Assembly (NCBI GenBank): GCA_004213645.1
Contig: SGZF01000008.1
Span: 1 to 42,892 of the forward strand
Direction: 5' to 3'
Source of the DNA: Flavobacteriales bacterium
GTDB lineage: Bacteria > Bacteroidota > Bacteroidia > Flavobacteriales > Flavobacteriaceae
Length of the DNA: 42,892 bases
Under the pieces are notes generated by a model that was not told the DNA's origin, searched no databases, and worked only from the letters and a program-made list of their open reading frames with translations. Positions 26,678 to 34,755 of this stretch are shown in pieces. Made by a program: the position numbers and the translations under genes. Each line of letters starts with the position of its first letter. Within the stretch, counting starts at the first letter, position 1.

Positions 26678-27940
26678 ATGAGTATACTCATAAAATCCGC
26701 AACCATAGTAGATAGTAAGAGTAACTTAAATTTCAAAAAAAAGGATATTTTAATTAGAGATGGTGTAATTATTGATATTGCAGACAATATTAACTCTAAT
26801 ACAAAACAAACATTAAACTATAAAAATTTACATATTTCAAGAGGTTTTATAGATACTTCAGTAAGCTTTGGTGAGCCAGGATTTGAAGAAAGAGAAAATA
26901 TCTTAAATGGATTGCTTGCAGCTGCTTCATCGGGTTTTACCTCAATACTCCTCAATCCTGATTCAAATCCCTTAGTTGATAATCATTCTGCAGTTCAGTT
27001 TTTGAAAAAGAAATCTTCAGAAACTACAACTAAAATATATCCTGTAGCTAACCTTACCGTTGATTCAAATGGAAAGGACCTAGCATCACTTTATGATATG
27101 AAACTTGCTGGCGCTATTGCCTATGGAGATTATAAAAAATCAATTGTAGATTCCTCAATTTTAAAGATTGCACTTGAATATACTAAAACATTTGGAGGTA
27201 GAGTAATTTCCTTCTGTCAAGATGATTTTCTTTCAAAAGAAGGAGTTATAAATGAAAGTATTGTTAGTACTAAATTAGGTTTGAGGGGGATCCCTGATAT
27301 TTCTGAATCAATTAATATATTCAGAGACATTGAGATACTAGGCTATACAGGAGGTAAAATCCATATACCTTATGTAAGTACAAAAAAAGGTGTTGATCTA
27401 ATAAGAGATGCTAAAAAGAGAAAACTTGATATAACAGCAAGTGCTAGTTTACCTCATATAATATATACTGATAATGATATCCCCGACTTTAATACTAACT
27501 TTAAGATTATGCCACCTCTTAGATCTGAAGATGACCTTATATCTCTAAAAAAAGGTTTAATTGATGGGACTATTGACTATATAACAAGTATGCATGAACC
27601 TCAACATATAGATAATAAAAAAGTAGTATTTGATGATGCCTCTTTTGGTTCAATTGCTTTAGAGTCTGTATTTGGATTAATGTGTAACAATTTCACTCTT
27701 GAAAAGACTATAGATATATTAACAAGAAAGAAATCTGTCTTTGAAATTGAAGATCATTCAATAAAAGTTGGCTCTAAAGCTGACCTTACATTATTTAATC
27801 CAGATAAAAATTATGAATTTTCTCAAGATCATATTTTATCAACATCAAAAAATTGTATGTTCATTGGAAAAAAATTAAAAGGCATTATATATGGATCAAT
27901 AAACAACAAAATGCATACTCTAAATAAATTATGGACTTAG
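26678..27940 (+). CDS. Dihydroorotase homologue lacking the metal-binding residues
   Basis: A 420-residue amidohydrolase with class I dihydroorotase layout, but the active site is gone. Where the enzyme has D-x-H-x-H-x-R-E-P-G it reads DTSVSFGEPG, so ligand positions 61 and 63 are Ser and the substrate Arg is Gly. The EHCED histidine is Phe (SFCQDD), the HVST histidine is Tyr (HIPYVST, Y232), and the catalytic Asp of TDHAP is Met (SMHEP, M305). The fold blocks around these remain recognisable. From memory, related Bacteroidota proteins share DTSVS. It is likely non-catalytic, perhaps a partner of aspartate transcarbamoylase like known inactive dihydroorotases. Overlaps the esterase gene by 10 bases. 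Confidence 0.88.
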   Translation: MSILIKSATIVDSKSNLNFKKKDILIRDGVIIDIADNINSNTKQTLNYKNLHISRGFIDTSVSFGEPGFEERENILNGLLAAASSGFTSILLNPDSNPLVDNHSAVQFLKKKSSETTTKIYPVANLTVDSNGKDLASLYDMKLAGAIAYGDYKKSIVDSSILKIALEYTKTFGGRVISFCQDDFLSKEGVINESIVSTKLGLRGIPDISESINIFRDIEILGYTGGKIHIPYVSTKKGVDLIRDAKKRKLDITASASLPHIIYTDNDIPDFNTNFKIMPPLRSEDDLISLKKGLIDGTIDYITSMHEPQHIDNKKVVFDDASFGSIALESVFGLMCNNFTLEKTIDILTRKKSVFEIEDHSIKVGSKADLTLFNPDKNYEFSQDHILSTSKNCMFIGKKLKGIIYGSINNKMHTLNKLWT

Positions 27941-28575
27941 ATTTTTTAATTAGAAGAGCTAATTATAATAAAGAAAAAGTTGGATGTATTTTCATGTTTC
28001 ATGGATATGGAAGTAATAAGGAAGATTTATTTTCACTTGAACAATATCTTCCAAAGTCTCATACAATAATTTCTTTAGAAGCCCCCCTTAAACTTAGTTT
28101 TGGAGGATTTTCTTGGTTTGACATAGATTATTCTGATGTCATTGAAAACAACCTAGACAAAAGATATAAAGAAATAAATCAGAGTATTCAGAATTTGTTG
28201 GATAATATTGATAAACATATTAATAATGAAAATTTAAATAAAGATGATATAAGCATTTTAGGATTTAGCCAAGGTGCTAGCATATGTTGGAAATTAGGTC
28301 TAGATTATAGTTCTAGATTTAGAAGAGTAATCCCTTTAAGTTCATTCATTCACCCATCGTATCTAAACAATAATCTTGAAAATTATAACGATATTCTAAT
28401 TTATAGTTCTCACGGAGTATTAGATGATGTTATTCCAATAAATCTTGTTGAAGAATATATATTACAATTATCTAAGAGAAATAATTTAACTTTTGACAAA
28501 TTTAACTCTGGGCATACAATTTCACAGGAAAATCTTTTAAATCTTATCAGCTGGTTAAAAAAAACTGATAATTAG
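27931..28575 (+). CDS. Alpha/beta-hydrolase, phospholipase/carboxylesterase type
   Basis: A 214-residue serine esterase of the YpfH / phospholipase-carboxylesterase group. The oxyanion block is FMFHGYGSN (22-30), the nucleophile is S113 in GFSQGAS, the acid is D165 in HGVLDDVIP, and the histidine is H195 in SGHTIS. The conserved APLKLSFGGFSWFDID loop is also typical. No signal peptide, so cytoplasmic. The natural substrate is unknown. The 10-base overlap with the dihydroorotase homologue suggests coupled expression. Confidence 0.9.
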   Translation: MDLDFLIRRANYNKEKVGCIFMFHGYGSNKEDLFSLEQYLPKSHTIISLEAPLKLSFGGFSWFDIDYSDVIENNLDKRYKEINQSIQNLLDNIDKHINNENLNKDDISILGFSQGASICWKLGLDYSSRFRRVIPLSSFIHPSYLNNNLENYNDILIYSSHGVLDDVIPINLVEEYILQLSKRNNLTFDKFNSGHTISQENLLNLISWLKKTDN

Positions 28576-29339
28576 CTAAAGTCTAGAACCAACTCATCAT
28601 AAGCTAAGGAAACAGACTCAGGGAGATCATTGCAAACATCTTCATGAAAACCCATATTATGACTTATGTGCGTAAAAAGAGTCTGCTTAGGATTAATCTT
28701 ATTAACTATATTAAGTGCCTCTTCAATATTGAGATGAGATGGATGAGGTTCATATCTTAAAGCATTAATTACGAGTGTATCTAATCCATTTAATTTTTCA
28801 AGCTCTGAATCTGAAATGGTCTTTACATCAGTTAGATAAGCAAAATTTTTAATTCTAAAACCTAAAACTGGAAGACTTAAATGTAATGACTCAATTGGAG
28901 TGATATTAATATTTGACAAATTGAAGTCTTGATTATTTTTAATAAGATTTATTTCAAAGTCAGGGGATCCACGATATTTCTGTTTTGGATCAAAAATATA
29001 TGCAAACCTTTTAGTTAGAGATTCTAATACTCTTTCATTTAGAAATATTGGAATTTTACCCTGTCTAAAAAAGAAAGGTCTGACATCATCAATTCCGGTT
29101 GTGTGGTCAGCATGTTCATGTGTAAATATTATTGCATCTAATTTTTTACAATTAGCTCTAAGCATCTGTTGTCTAAAATCTGGACCACAATCAATTGTAA
29201 AAGTTAAATCATTAGATTCTATCAGAATTGAAGATCGTAGTCTTTTATCCTTTGAATCCTTACTATAAGAAACAGGATGATCACTTCCAATCACAGGTAT
29301 TCCCTGAGAAGTACCAGTTCCTAAAAAAGTTATTTTCAT
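28572..29339 (-). CDS. MBL-fold metal-dependent hydrolase (PhnP-like)
   Basis: A 255-residue metallo-beta-lactamase-fold hydrolase. It has the metal motif THEHADH (H74, H76, D78, H79), an N-terminal FLGTGTSQGIPVIG, the DPKQKYRG-like middle, and late HPSHLNIEEAL and FTHISHNMG blocks with further ligands. It resembles PhnP / cyclic phosphodiesterase-type proteins, but the N-terminal cysteine cluster that binds a structural zinc in PhnP is absent (GSDHPVSYSKDS). The likely role is a phosphodiesterase; substrate unknown. It is divergent from the 475-residue unknown gene. Confidence 0.85.
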   Translation of the reverse strand: MKITFLGTGTSQGIPVIGSDHPVSYSKDSKDKRLRSSILIESNDLTFTIDCGPDFRQQMLRANCKKLDAIIFTHEHADHTTGIDDVRPFFFRQGKIPIFLNERVLESLTKRFAYIFDPKQKYRGSPDFEINLIKNNQDFNLSNINITPIESLHLSLPVLGFRIKNFAYLTDVKTISDSELEKLNGLDTLVINALRYEPHPSHLNIEEALNIVNKINPKQTLFTHISHNMGFHEDVCNDLPESVSLAYDELVLDFS

Positions 29340-29406
29340 TAAATATAAATCTATGATAAATTATTCTTATTTATTGAACAATCTTTGTAATTTTATAAAA
29401 AAATTG

Positions 29407-30834
29407 ATGAATATATCTCTTCCAGGTGACAAACAATTTGAAGAAAGACCTTCACTTGAAAATAAAATTTTAAGAATCAATCTTAACGAAAATATATATG
29501 GCACTTTTGTTGAAATTGGTGCTGGTCAAGAAGTGGTAAGAGGTTTTTATCGAGTTGGTGGTGCATCTGGTACAATTGCTAAATCTATGAGTGCATATGA
29601 TAGAAGCTTTAGTGATAGTATATATGGAAAAGATGGAGAAAAAAGATATGTTACTCAAAACCGTCTTGATCAAATGCTGGATCATGAAATGAAATTATTG
29701 GAACAAAGAATATCAAGAGATGATTTTCCAAATAAGTTTTTTTTCGTTTACGCCAATACAGTTGCAACTATTGATTTTGTAAAAAAATTCAAAGGTCACG
29801 GCTGGATGGGTATTCGATTCCAAACAAATCCAAACGACGACTATTCAGAAATAAAATTACATTTAAGATTTCATCAAAATGAAGCAAAACTTCAACAAGA
29901 AAGTCTTGGTATTATGGGAGTTAATCTTATTTATGGTGCTTTCTATAAACATAATGAACCACTAAAACTAATGAAATATTTGACTGATCATATTGATGAT
30001 CAATCAATTGAAATTGACACTATTAATTTTAGCGGCCCTTTATTTACTAATGTTGATAATAGGTTAATTAGTCTTGAGTTAGTCAGGCTAGGAATGACAG
30101 ATGCTGTAATATTTGATCAGAGTGGTACAAATGTTCTTCCAGCTCAAGTCCTTTACAAAAAGAATATTCTAACCTTGAGAGGAAGTTATAGACCTATGAC
30201 AAATGTTAACGAGGAAATGTTTAAGAAATCTCTTGAAGCATTTTTAAAAGAAAAGAAAGTTAAAGAAGGTGATACTCAGGTTTTGTTTGAAATAACTCTT
30301 TCGAATTTAAGGTCTACAGGAGAGATAGATGATAGTGATTATTTAGATAGAGCTAAACTCCTTTGTTCTATGGGTCATATGGTAATGATTTCAAACTTTT
30401 CAGAATACTATAAATTAGTTCAATACCTTACCAGTTACACAAAGAAACAGTTAGGACTTACAATGGGTGTCAGTAATTTTATTGAAATTTTTGATGAAAA
30501 GTATTATGATAATCTTAAGGGTGGAATACTAGAGGCATTTGGTAATATTTTCAAGAATAACATGAAAATATATCTATACCCACTTCTTGATAAGGAAAAT
30601 GGAGAGACTATCAATTCCAATAATCTTAAACTTGAAGATAACATGAAAGAGTTTTATAAATATTTCAAGGTTAATAACAAAATTCGTGATTTAGAATTTA
30701 ATAAAGAATATTTAGAAATTTTTTCAAAAGATATTTTAAAGCAAATTAAAAACAATCATAAAGGATGGGAGGATAAAGTTCCAAAAGGAATATCAGAAAT
30801 GATTATTAAGAACAAAATGTTTGGTTTCAAGTAA
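29407..30834 (+). CDS. Large soluble protein of unknown function
   Basis: A 475-residue protein without signal peptide or membrane helix. Conserved-looking blocks are KILRINLNENIYGTFVEIGAGQEV, RVGGASGTIAKSMSAYD, a long GHGWMGIRFQ, INFSGPLFTNVDNR, and near the C-terminus a GVSNFIEIFDEKYYDNLKGGILEAFG stretch. From memory, close relatives occur across Bacteroidota and some other phyla. They are inconsistently labelled 'TonB-dependent receptor' or 'nicotinate-nucleotide adenylyltransferase', neither of which fits: no plug/barrel, no signal, no HxGH. The start at 29407 (MNISLPGDKQFEER) is preferred to the ATG at 29353, whose extra residues are unlike the family. It appears to be a single-gene unit. 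Confidence 0.85.
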   Translation: MNISLPGDKQFEERPSLENKILRINLNENIYGTFVEIGAGQEVVRGFYRVGGASGTIAKSMSAYDRSFSDSIYGKDGEKRYVTQNRLDQMLDHEMKLLEQRISRDDFPNKFFFVYANTVATIDFVKKFKGHGWMGIRFQTNPNDDYSEIKLHLRFHQNEAKLQQESLGIMGVNLIYGAFYKHNEPLKLMKYLTDHIDDQSIEIDTINFSGPLFTNVDNRLISLELVRLGMTDAVIFDQSGTNVLPAQVLYKKNILTLRGSYRPMTNVNEEMFKKSLEAFLKEKKVKEGDTQVLFEITLSNLRSTGEIDDSDYLDRAKLLCSMGHMVMISNFSEYYKLVQYLTSYTKKQLGLTMGVSNFIEIFDEKYYDNLKGGILEAFGNIFKNNMKIYLYPLLDKENGETINSNNLKLEDNMKEFYKYFKVNNKIRDLEFNKEYLEIFSKDILKQIKNNHKGWEDKVPKGISEMIIKNKMFGFK

Positions 30835-31281
30835 TTAGTTAATTATTTGTTCAGCATGTTCTTTTGTCTTAACCTTATCAATAACCCTTTCAATAGTTCC
30901 ATTCTCATCAATAATAAATGTTGTTCTTAACACCCCTTCATATTCATTCCCTCGAAATTTCTTTTTTCCCCAAACTCCAAATGCTTTAATCAATTCTTTA
31001 GAATCATCTGCTAGTAAATTATATTTAAATCCAAACTTACCAGCAAACTTATTTTGTTTATCTAAAGTATCTGGACTAACTCCAATTACTTCATAACCCT
31101 CACTTTTAAGTCTTGAATAATTATCATTAAGATTACAACTCTGAGCAGTACATCCGGGAGTATTTGCTCTTGGATAGAAAAATAAAATAATTTTTTTTCC
31201 TTTAAAATCTCTGAGATTTATAGATTCTCCGTTATGTGTTGTTACATTTATATTTGGTATCTTATCGCCTATTTTTAACAT
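30835..31281 (-). CDS. bcp: Thioredoxin-dependent peroxiredoxin Bcp/PrxQ
   Basis: Reduces hydrogen peroxide and lipid hydroperoxides. The 148 residues have the PrxQ arrangement FYPRANTPGCTAQSCNL, with the peroxidatic cysteine C44 and resolving C49 five residues later on the same helix. The TTFIID and GVWGKKKF blocks follow. Cytoplasmic. The stop directly abuts the stop of the 475-residue gene on the other strand. A TACTTTTG promoter motif lies 11 bases before the ATG. Confidence 0.96.
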   Translation of the reverse strand: MLKIGDKIPNINVTTHNGESINLRDFKGKKIILFFYPRANTPGCTAQSCNLNDNYSRLKSEGYEVIGVSPDTLDKQNKFAGKFGFKYNLLADDSKELIKAFGVWGKKKFRGNEYEGVLRTTFIIDENGTIERVIDKVKTKEHAEQIIN

Positions 31282-31292
31282 AATTTTTTTTT

Positions 31293-31300
31293 CAAAAGTA
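31293..31300 (-). promoter_or_regulatory. TACTTTTG promoter motif before bcp
   Basis: A perfect minus-strand TAnnTTTG in the 24-bp gap between bcp and the divergent nth gene, 11 bases before the bcp ATG. It sits only 5 bases from the nth start on the other strand, so the two promoters must overlap heavily. Confidence 0.45.
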
Positions 31301-31305
31301 ATTAA

Positions 31306-31953
31306 ATGAAACTAAAAGAAAAAGTTGATTTCATAATTAACAAACTTGAAGAAATATACCCTAATCTTGAAATTCCTCTAGATCATAAAGATCCCTACAC
31401 TTTATTAATCGCAGTTTTAATGTCTGCTCAAAGCACTGATAAAAAAGTAAATGAAATAACACCCATTTTATTTGCTAAGGCTGATAATCCTTATGACATG
31501 ATTAAATTAACTAAAGATGAAATCAGAGCAATTATCAAACCTGTAGGTTTATCTCCAACAAAATCTAAAGGAATTTGGAATTTATCAAAAATTCTAATAG
31601 AAAAATACGATGGAAAGGTTCCTAAAAACATAGATAATCTTGAAGAACTACCTTCAGTAGGACATAAGACAGCAAGTGTTGTAGTGTCTCAAGGATTTGG
31701 TCAACCAGCATTTCCTGTTGATACTCATATACACAGACTAATGTACAGGTGGGGGCTTTCTAATGGTAAAAATGTTGTTAAAACTGAGATGGATGCTAAA
31801 AGATTATTCCCAAAGTCTAAATGGAATGAATTGCACCTAAGAATCATTTTTTATGGTAGAGAATACTGCCCTGCTCGTGGTTGGGATATTAACAATGACA
31901 TTATAACAAAAACTATTGGCAGGAAGTCTATTATTAATAAACTTATTAAGTAA
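31306..31953 (+). CDS. nth: Endonuclease III, without the [4Fe-4S] cysteines
   Basis: Bifunctional glycosylase/AP-lyase for oxidised pyrimidines. The helix-hairpin-helix LPSVGHKTA carries catalytic K121, and D139 lies in FPVDTHIHR, as in E. coli (K120, D138). The LLIAVLMSAQSTDKKV start is typical. However, the C-terminal loop that normally binds an iron-sulfur cluster (four cysteines) keeps only C188 (GREYCPARGWDINN) and then ends. From memory other flavobacterial Nth proteins are similar. The protein is 215 residues, so the end is not truncated. Confidence 0.93.
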   Translation: MKLKEKVDFIINKLEEIYPNLEIPLDHKDPYTLLIAVLMSAQSTDKKVNEITPILFAKADNPYDMIKLTKDEIRAIIKPVGLSPTKSKGIWNLSKILIEKYDGKVPKNIDNLEELPSVGHKTASVVVSQGFGQPAFPVDTHIHRLMYRWGLSNGKNVVKTEMDAKRLFPKSKWNELHLRIIFYGREYCPARGWDINNDIITKTIGRKSIINKLIK

Positions 31954-31960
31954 TTTTGCA
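31951..31960 (+). promoter_or_regulatory. TAATTTTGCA promoter motif before uvrA
   Basis: TAATTTTGCA, identical to the motifs before lpxD and aroB, begins with the TAA stop of nth itself and ends 14 bases before the uvrA ATG (31975). The nth stop codon thus appears to be part of the -7 element. It suggests that uvrA has its own promoter besides read-through from nth. Confidence 0.45.
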
Positions 31961-31974
31961 TTTTTAAAGTCTTA

Positions 31975-34755
31975 ATGAAAGATCTAAGTAAAATTGACCC
32001 TAAACACAACATTATTATAAAAGGTGCTAAGCTTCATAACCTTAAAAATATAGATGTGGTTATTCCAAGAAATAAGTTTACTGTAATTACAGGTTTATCA
32101 GGATCAGGCAAATCTTCATTAGCCTATGATACACTATATGCAGAAGGTCAAAGACGTTATGTTGAAAGTCTATCATCATATGCTAGACAATTTATGGGAA
32201 AACTAAATAAACCTAAAGTAGATTATATTAAAGGTATATCTCCTGCAATTGCAGTTGAGCAAAAAATCAATACTTCAAACCCAAGATCTACTGTGGGGAC
32301 AAAGACAGAAATATATGATTATTTAAAACTATTATTTGCTAGAATTGGTAAAACTTATTCATCAAAATCAAATAAAATTGTAAAAAAAGATTTTACATCT
32401 GATGTAGTAGATGAAGTTCTAAAAAATAAAGTGAAATCTAAACTTTTACTATTAGCACCAATTGATTCATCTTCAAAAAAATTATCGTCAAATAAAATTG
32501 ATATCCTTAAAAAACAGGGATTTGTAAGAATATTTAAAGATGGAAACATTTTCAATATTGATGAAGTTAATGGTAATGATATATTAAATTTTCATTTAGT
32601 TGTAGATAGACTAGTTGTTAAGAATGATGATGAATTTAAATCAAGAGTTGCAGATTCAGTTGAATTATCATTTTATGAGGGTAATGGTATTTGTTCTATC
32701 TACAATCTGGAAAACAATAAAGAAATTTCTTTTTCAAATAAATATGAAATGGATGGAATTAAGTTTATTGAACCATCTATTCACTTATTTAGCTTTAACA
32801 ATCCATTTGGTGCTTGTAAAAATTGCGATGGATTTGGAGAAACCATTGGAATTGATGAAGAATTAGTAATTCCTAATAAAGGATTATCAGTATATGATGA
32901 TGCAATTGCACCATGGAGAGGAACTGGACTAAGAAAATACTATATGAAGTTAATTGATAATGCTGAGAAATTTAACTTTCCAATTTATGAACCATATAAC
33001 CAATTAACACCAGAAGAAATTAAAATTTTATGGGATGGCAATGAATATTTTAGCGGAATCAACAAGTTTTTTAAGTATTTAGAAAAGAAAAATTATAAAA
33101 TTCAAAATAGAGTTCTTTTATCAAGGTATAGAGGAAAAACACTATGTAATGAATGTAAAGGAAGTAGATTAAGAAAAGAAGCCTATTATGTTAAAATTGA
33201 TGGTAAAAATCTTCCTGAAATCTTAGCGATGCCTATAGATAAATTAAGTGATTTCTTTAAAAACATTAAACTAGATAGTACAGATAAAGCAGTTTCCATT
33301 AGAATTTTAAAAGAGATTAATAATAGAATTGATTATTTAATGAATGTGGGTTTAAGTTATTTGACTCTAAATAGAAAAGCTAACACTCTTTCGGGAGGAG
33401 AAACTCAAAGAATTAATTTAGCATCTTCTCTTGGAAGTAGCCTAGTTGGTTCTACATATATTCTTGATGAACCATCTATTGGATTGCATTCTAGAGATAA
33501 TGAAAATTTAATAAAAATTTTAAAAAACCTAAAGGATATTGGGAATACTGTAATAGTAGTTGAGCATGACGAAGAAATAATCCTTTCAGCCGATCATGTA
33601 ATTGATATTGGACCAATGGCAGGGTCATTAGGTGGAGAAATAGTAGGAGAAGGTAATGTATATGATTTATTAAAAAAAGACACTCTTACATCTAAGTATC
33701 TCAATAAAATTGAAAAAATTGAATATCCAAATTCAAGAAGAAAGTCTAGTCATTTTATAAACGTTAATGGTGCCAAAGAAAATAACTTGAAAAATATTAC
33801 AGTAAAAATCCCTCTGGGATGTTTAACAATGATTACTGGAGTATCTGGAAGTGGAAAATCAACTCTCGTGAAAAAGATAATCTATCCTGCCCTACTGAAT
33901 TACTTTAGAGACTATTCTCTAAAACCGGGAAAGTTTAATGATATTTCAGGAAACTTAAGTAAAATTAAATCTGTTCAATTTATTGATCAAAATCCAATTG
34001 GCAGATCATCTAGATCAAATCCAGTCACATATTTAAAAGTATATGATGATATCCGAAATCTCTATTCTAAAATACCACAATCTATTTCCAAGGGATTTAA
34101 GTCTAACTTCTTTTCTTTTAATACTGATGGTGGAAGGTGTAATGAATGTAAAGGTGAGGGAGTTGTTAGGATTGAGATGCAGTTTATGGCTGATGTTGAA
34201 CTTGAGTGCGATAATTGTAAAGGAAAAAGATTTAAAGATGAAATAACGGCAATTAAGTATAATGGTGTAAGTATTGACATGTTACTAAAAATGACAGTGG
34301 ATGACTCAATTCAATTCTTTAGAAAGTACAATCAAACAAAAATAGTTAGCAAGTTACTTCCTCTTCAATCAGTTGGCTTAGGATATGTGTCTTTAGGGCA
34401 ATCATCAAACACTTTATCAGGTGGAGAAGCTCAAAGGATTAAGTTAGCCTCATTTATTGGTAAAGGAGATCAAATTGAGAAAACTTTTTTCATTTTTGAT
34501 GAACCAACGACAGGACTTCATTTCCATGATGTAAGAAAACTATTAAACACTTTTGACAAGTTAATTAGAATGGGTCATTCAATTTTAGTTATAGAGCACA
34601 ATCTAGATATGATATCTTGCGCTGATCATATTATTGACTTAGGTCCTGAAGGAGGAAATAATGGAGGTGAAATTATTGCTGAAGGAAGTCCAGAGGAAAT
34701 TATAAATAATAAAAAATCACATACTGGCCATTACCTTAAAAAAAAGATAGTTTAA
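31975..34755 (+). CDS. uvrA: Excinuclease ABC subunit A
   Basis: Damage-recognition ATPase of nucleotide excision repair. The 926 residues hold two ABC units: Walker A GLSGSGKSS (40-48) and GVSGSGKST (from 622), signatures LSGGETQRI (from 472) and LSGGEAQRI (from 814). The second zinc module is complete (CNECKGEGV ... CDNCKGKRF). The first shows only its second cysteine pair (C281/C284 in FGACKNC), because the expected first CxxC is replaced by YNLENNKE. The insertion-domain CNECKG at about 390 is present. It is downstream of nth on the same strand and abuts the flippase gene with no gap. Confidence 0.97.
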   Translation: MKDLSKIDPKHNIIIKGAKLHNLKNIDVVIPRNKFTVITGLSGSGKSSLAYDTLYAEGQRRYVESLSSYARQFMGKLNKPKVDYIKGISPAIAVEQKINTSNPRSTVGTKTEIYDYLKLLFARIGKTYSSKSNKIVKKDFTSDVVDEVLKNKVKSKLLLLAPIDSSSKKLSSNKIDILKKQGFVRIFKDGNIFNIDEVNGNDILNFHLVVDRLVVKNDDEFKSRVADSVELSFYEGNGICSIYNLENNKEISFSNKYEMDGIKFIEPSIHLFSFNNPFGACKNCDGFGETIGIDEELVIPNKGLSVYDDAIAPWRGTGLRKYYMKLIDNAEKFNFPIYEPYNQLTPEEIKILWDGNEYFSGINKFFKYLEKKNYKIQNRVLLSRYRGKTLCNECKGSRLRKEAYYVKIDGKNLPEILAMPIDKLSDFFKNIKLDSTDKAVSIRILKEINNRIDYLMNVGLSYLTLNRKANTLSGGETQRINLASSLGSSLVGSTYILDEPSIGLHSRDNENLIKILKNLKDIGNTVIVVEHDEEIILSADHVIDIGPMAGSLGGEIVGEGNVYDLLKKDTLTSKYLNKIEKIEYPNSRRKSSHFINVNGAKENNLKNITVKIPLGCLTMITGVSGSGKSTLVKKIIYPALLNYFRDYSLKPGKFNDISGNLSKIKSVQFIDQNPIGRSSRSNPVTYLKVYDDIRNLYSKIPQSISKGFKSNFFSFNTDGGRCNECKGEGVVRIEMQFMADVELECDNCKGKRFKDEITAIKYNGVSIDMLLKMTVDDSIQFFRKYNQTKIVSKLLPLQSVGLGYVSLGQSSNTLSGGEAQRIKLASFIGKGDQIEKTFFIFDEPTTGLHFHDVRKLLNTFDKLIRMGHSILVIEHNLDMISCADHIIDLGPEGGNNGGEIIAEGSPEEIINNKKSHTGHYLKKKIV

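Noticed and set aside
29353-29406. Longer N-terminus (18 residues) of the 475-residue unknown protein
   Set aside because: The extra residues are Asn/Leu-rich and unlike the conserved start, and the region probably contains the promoter between divergent genes.
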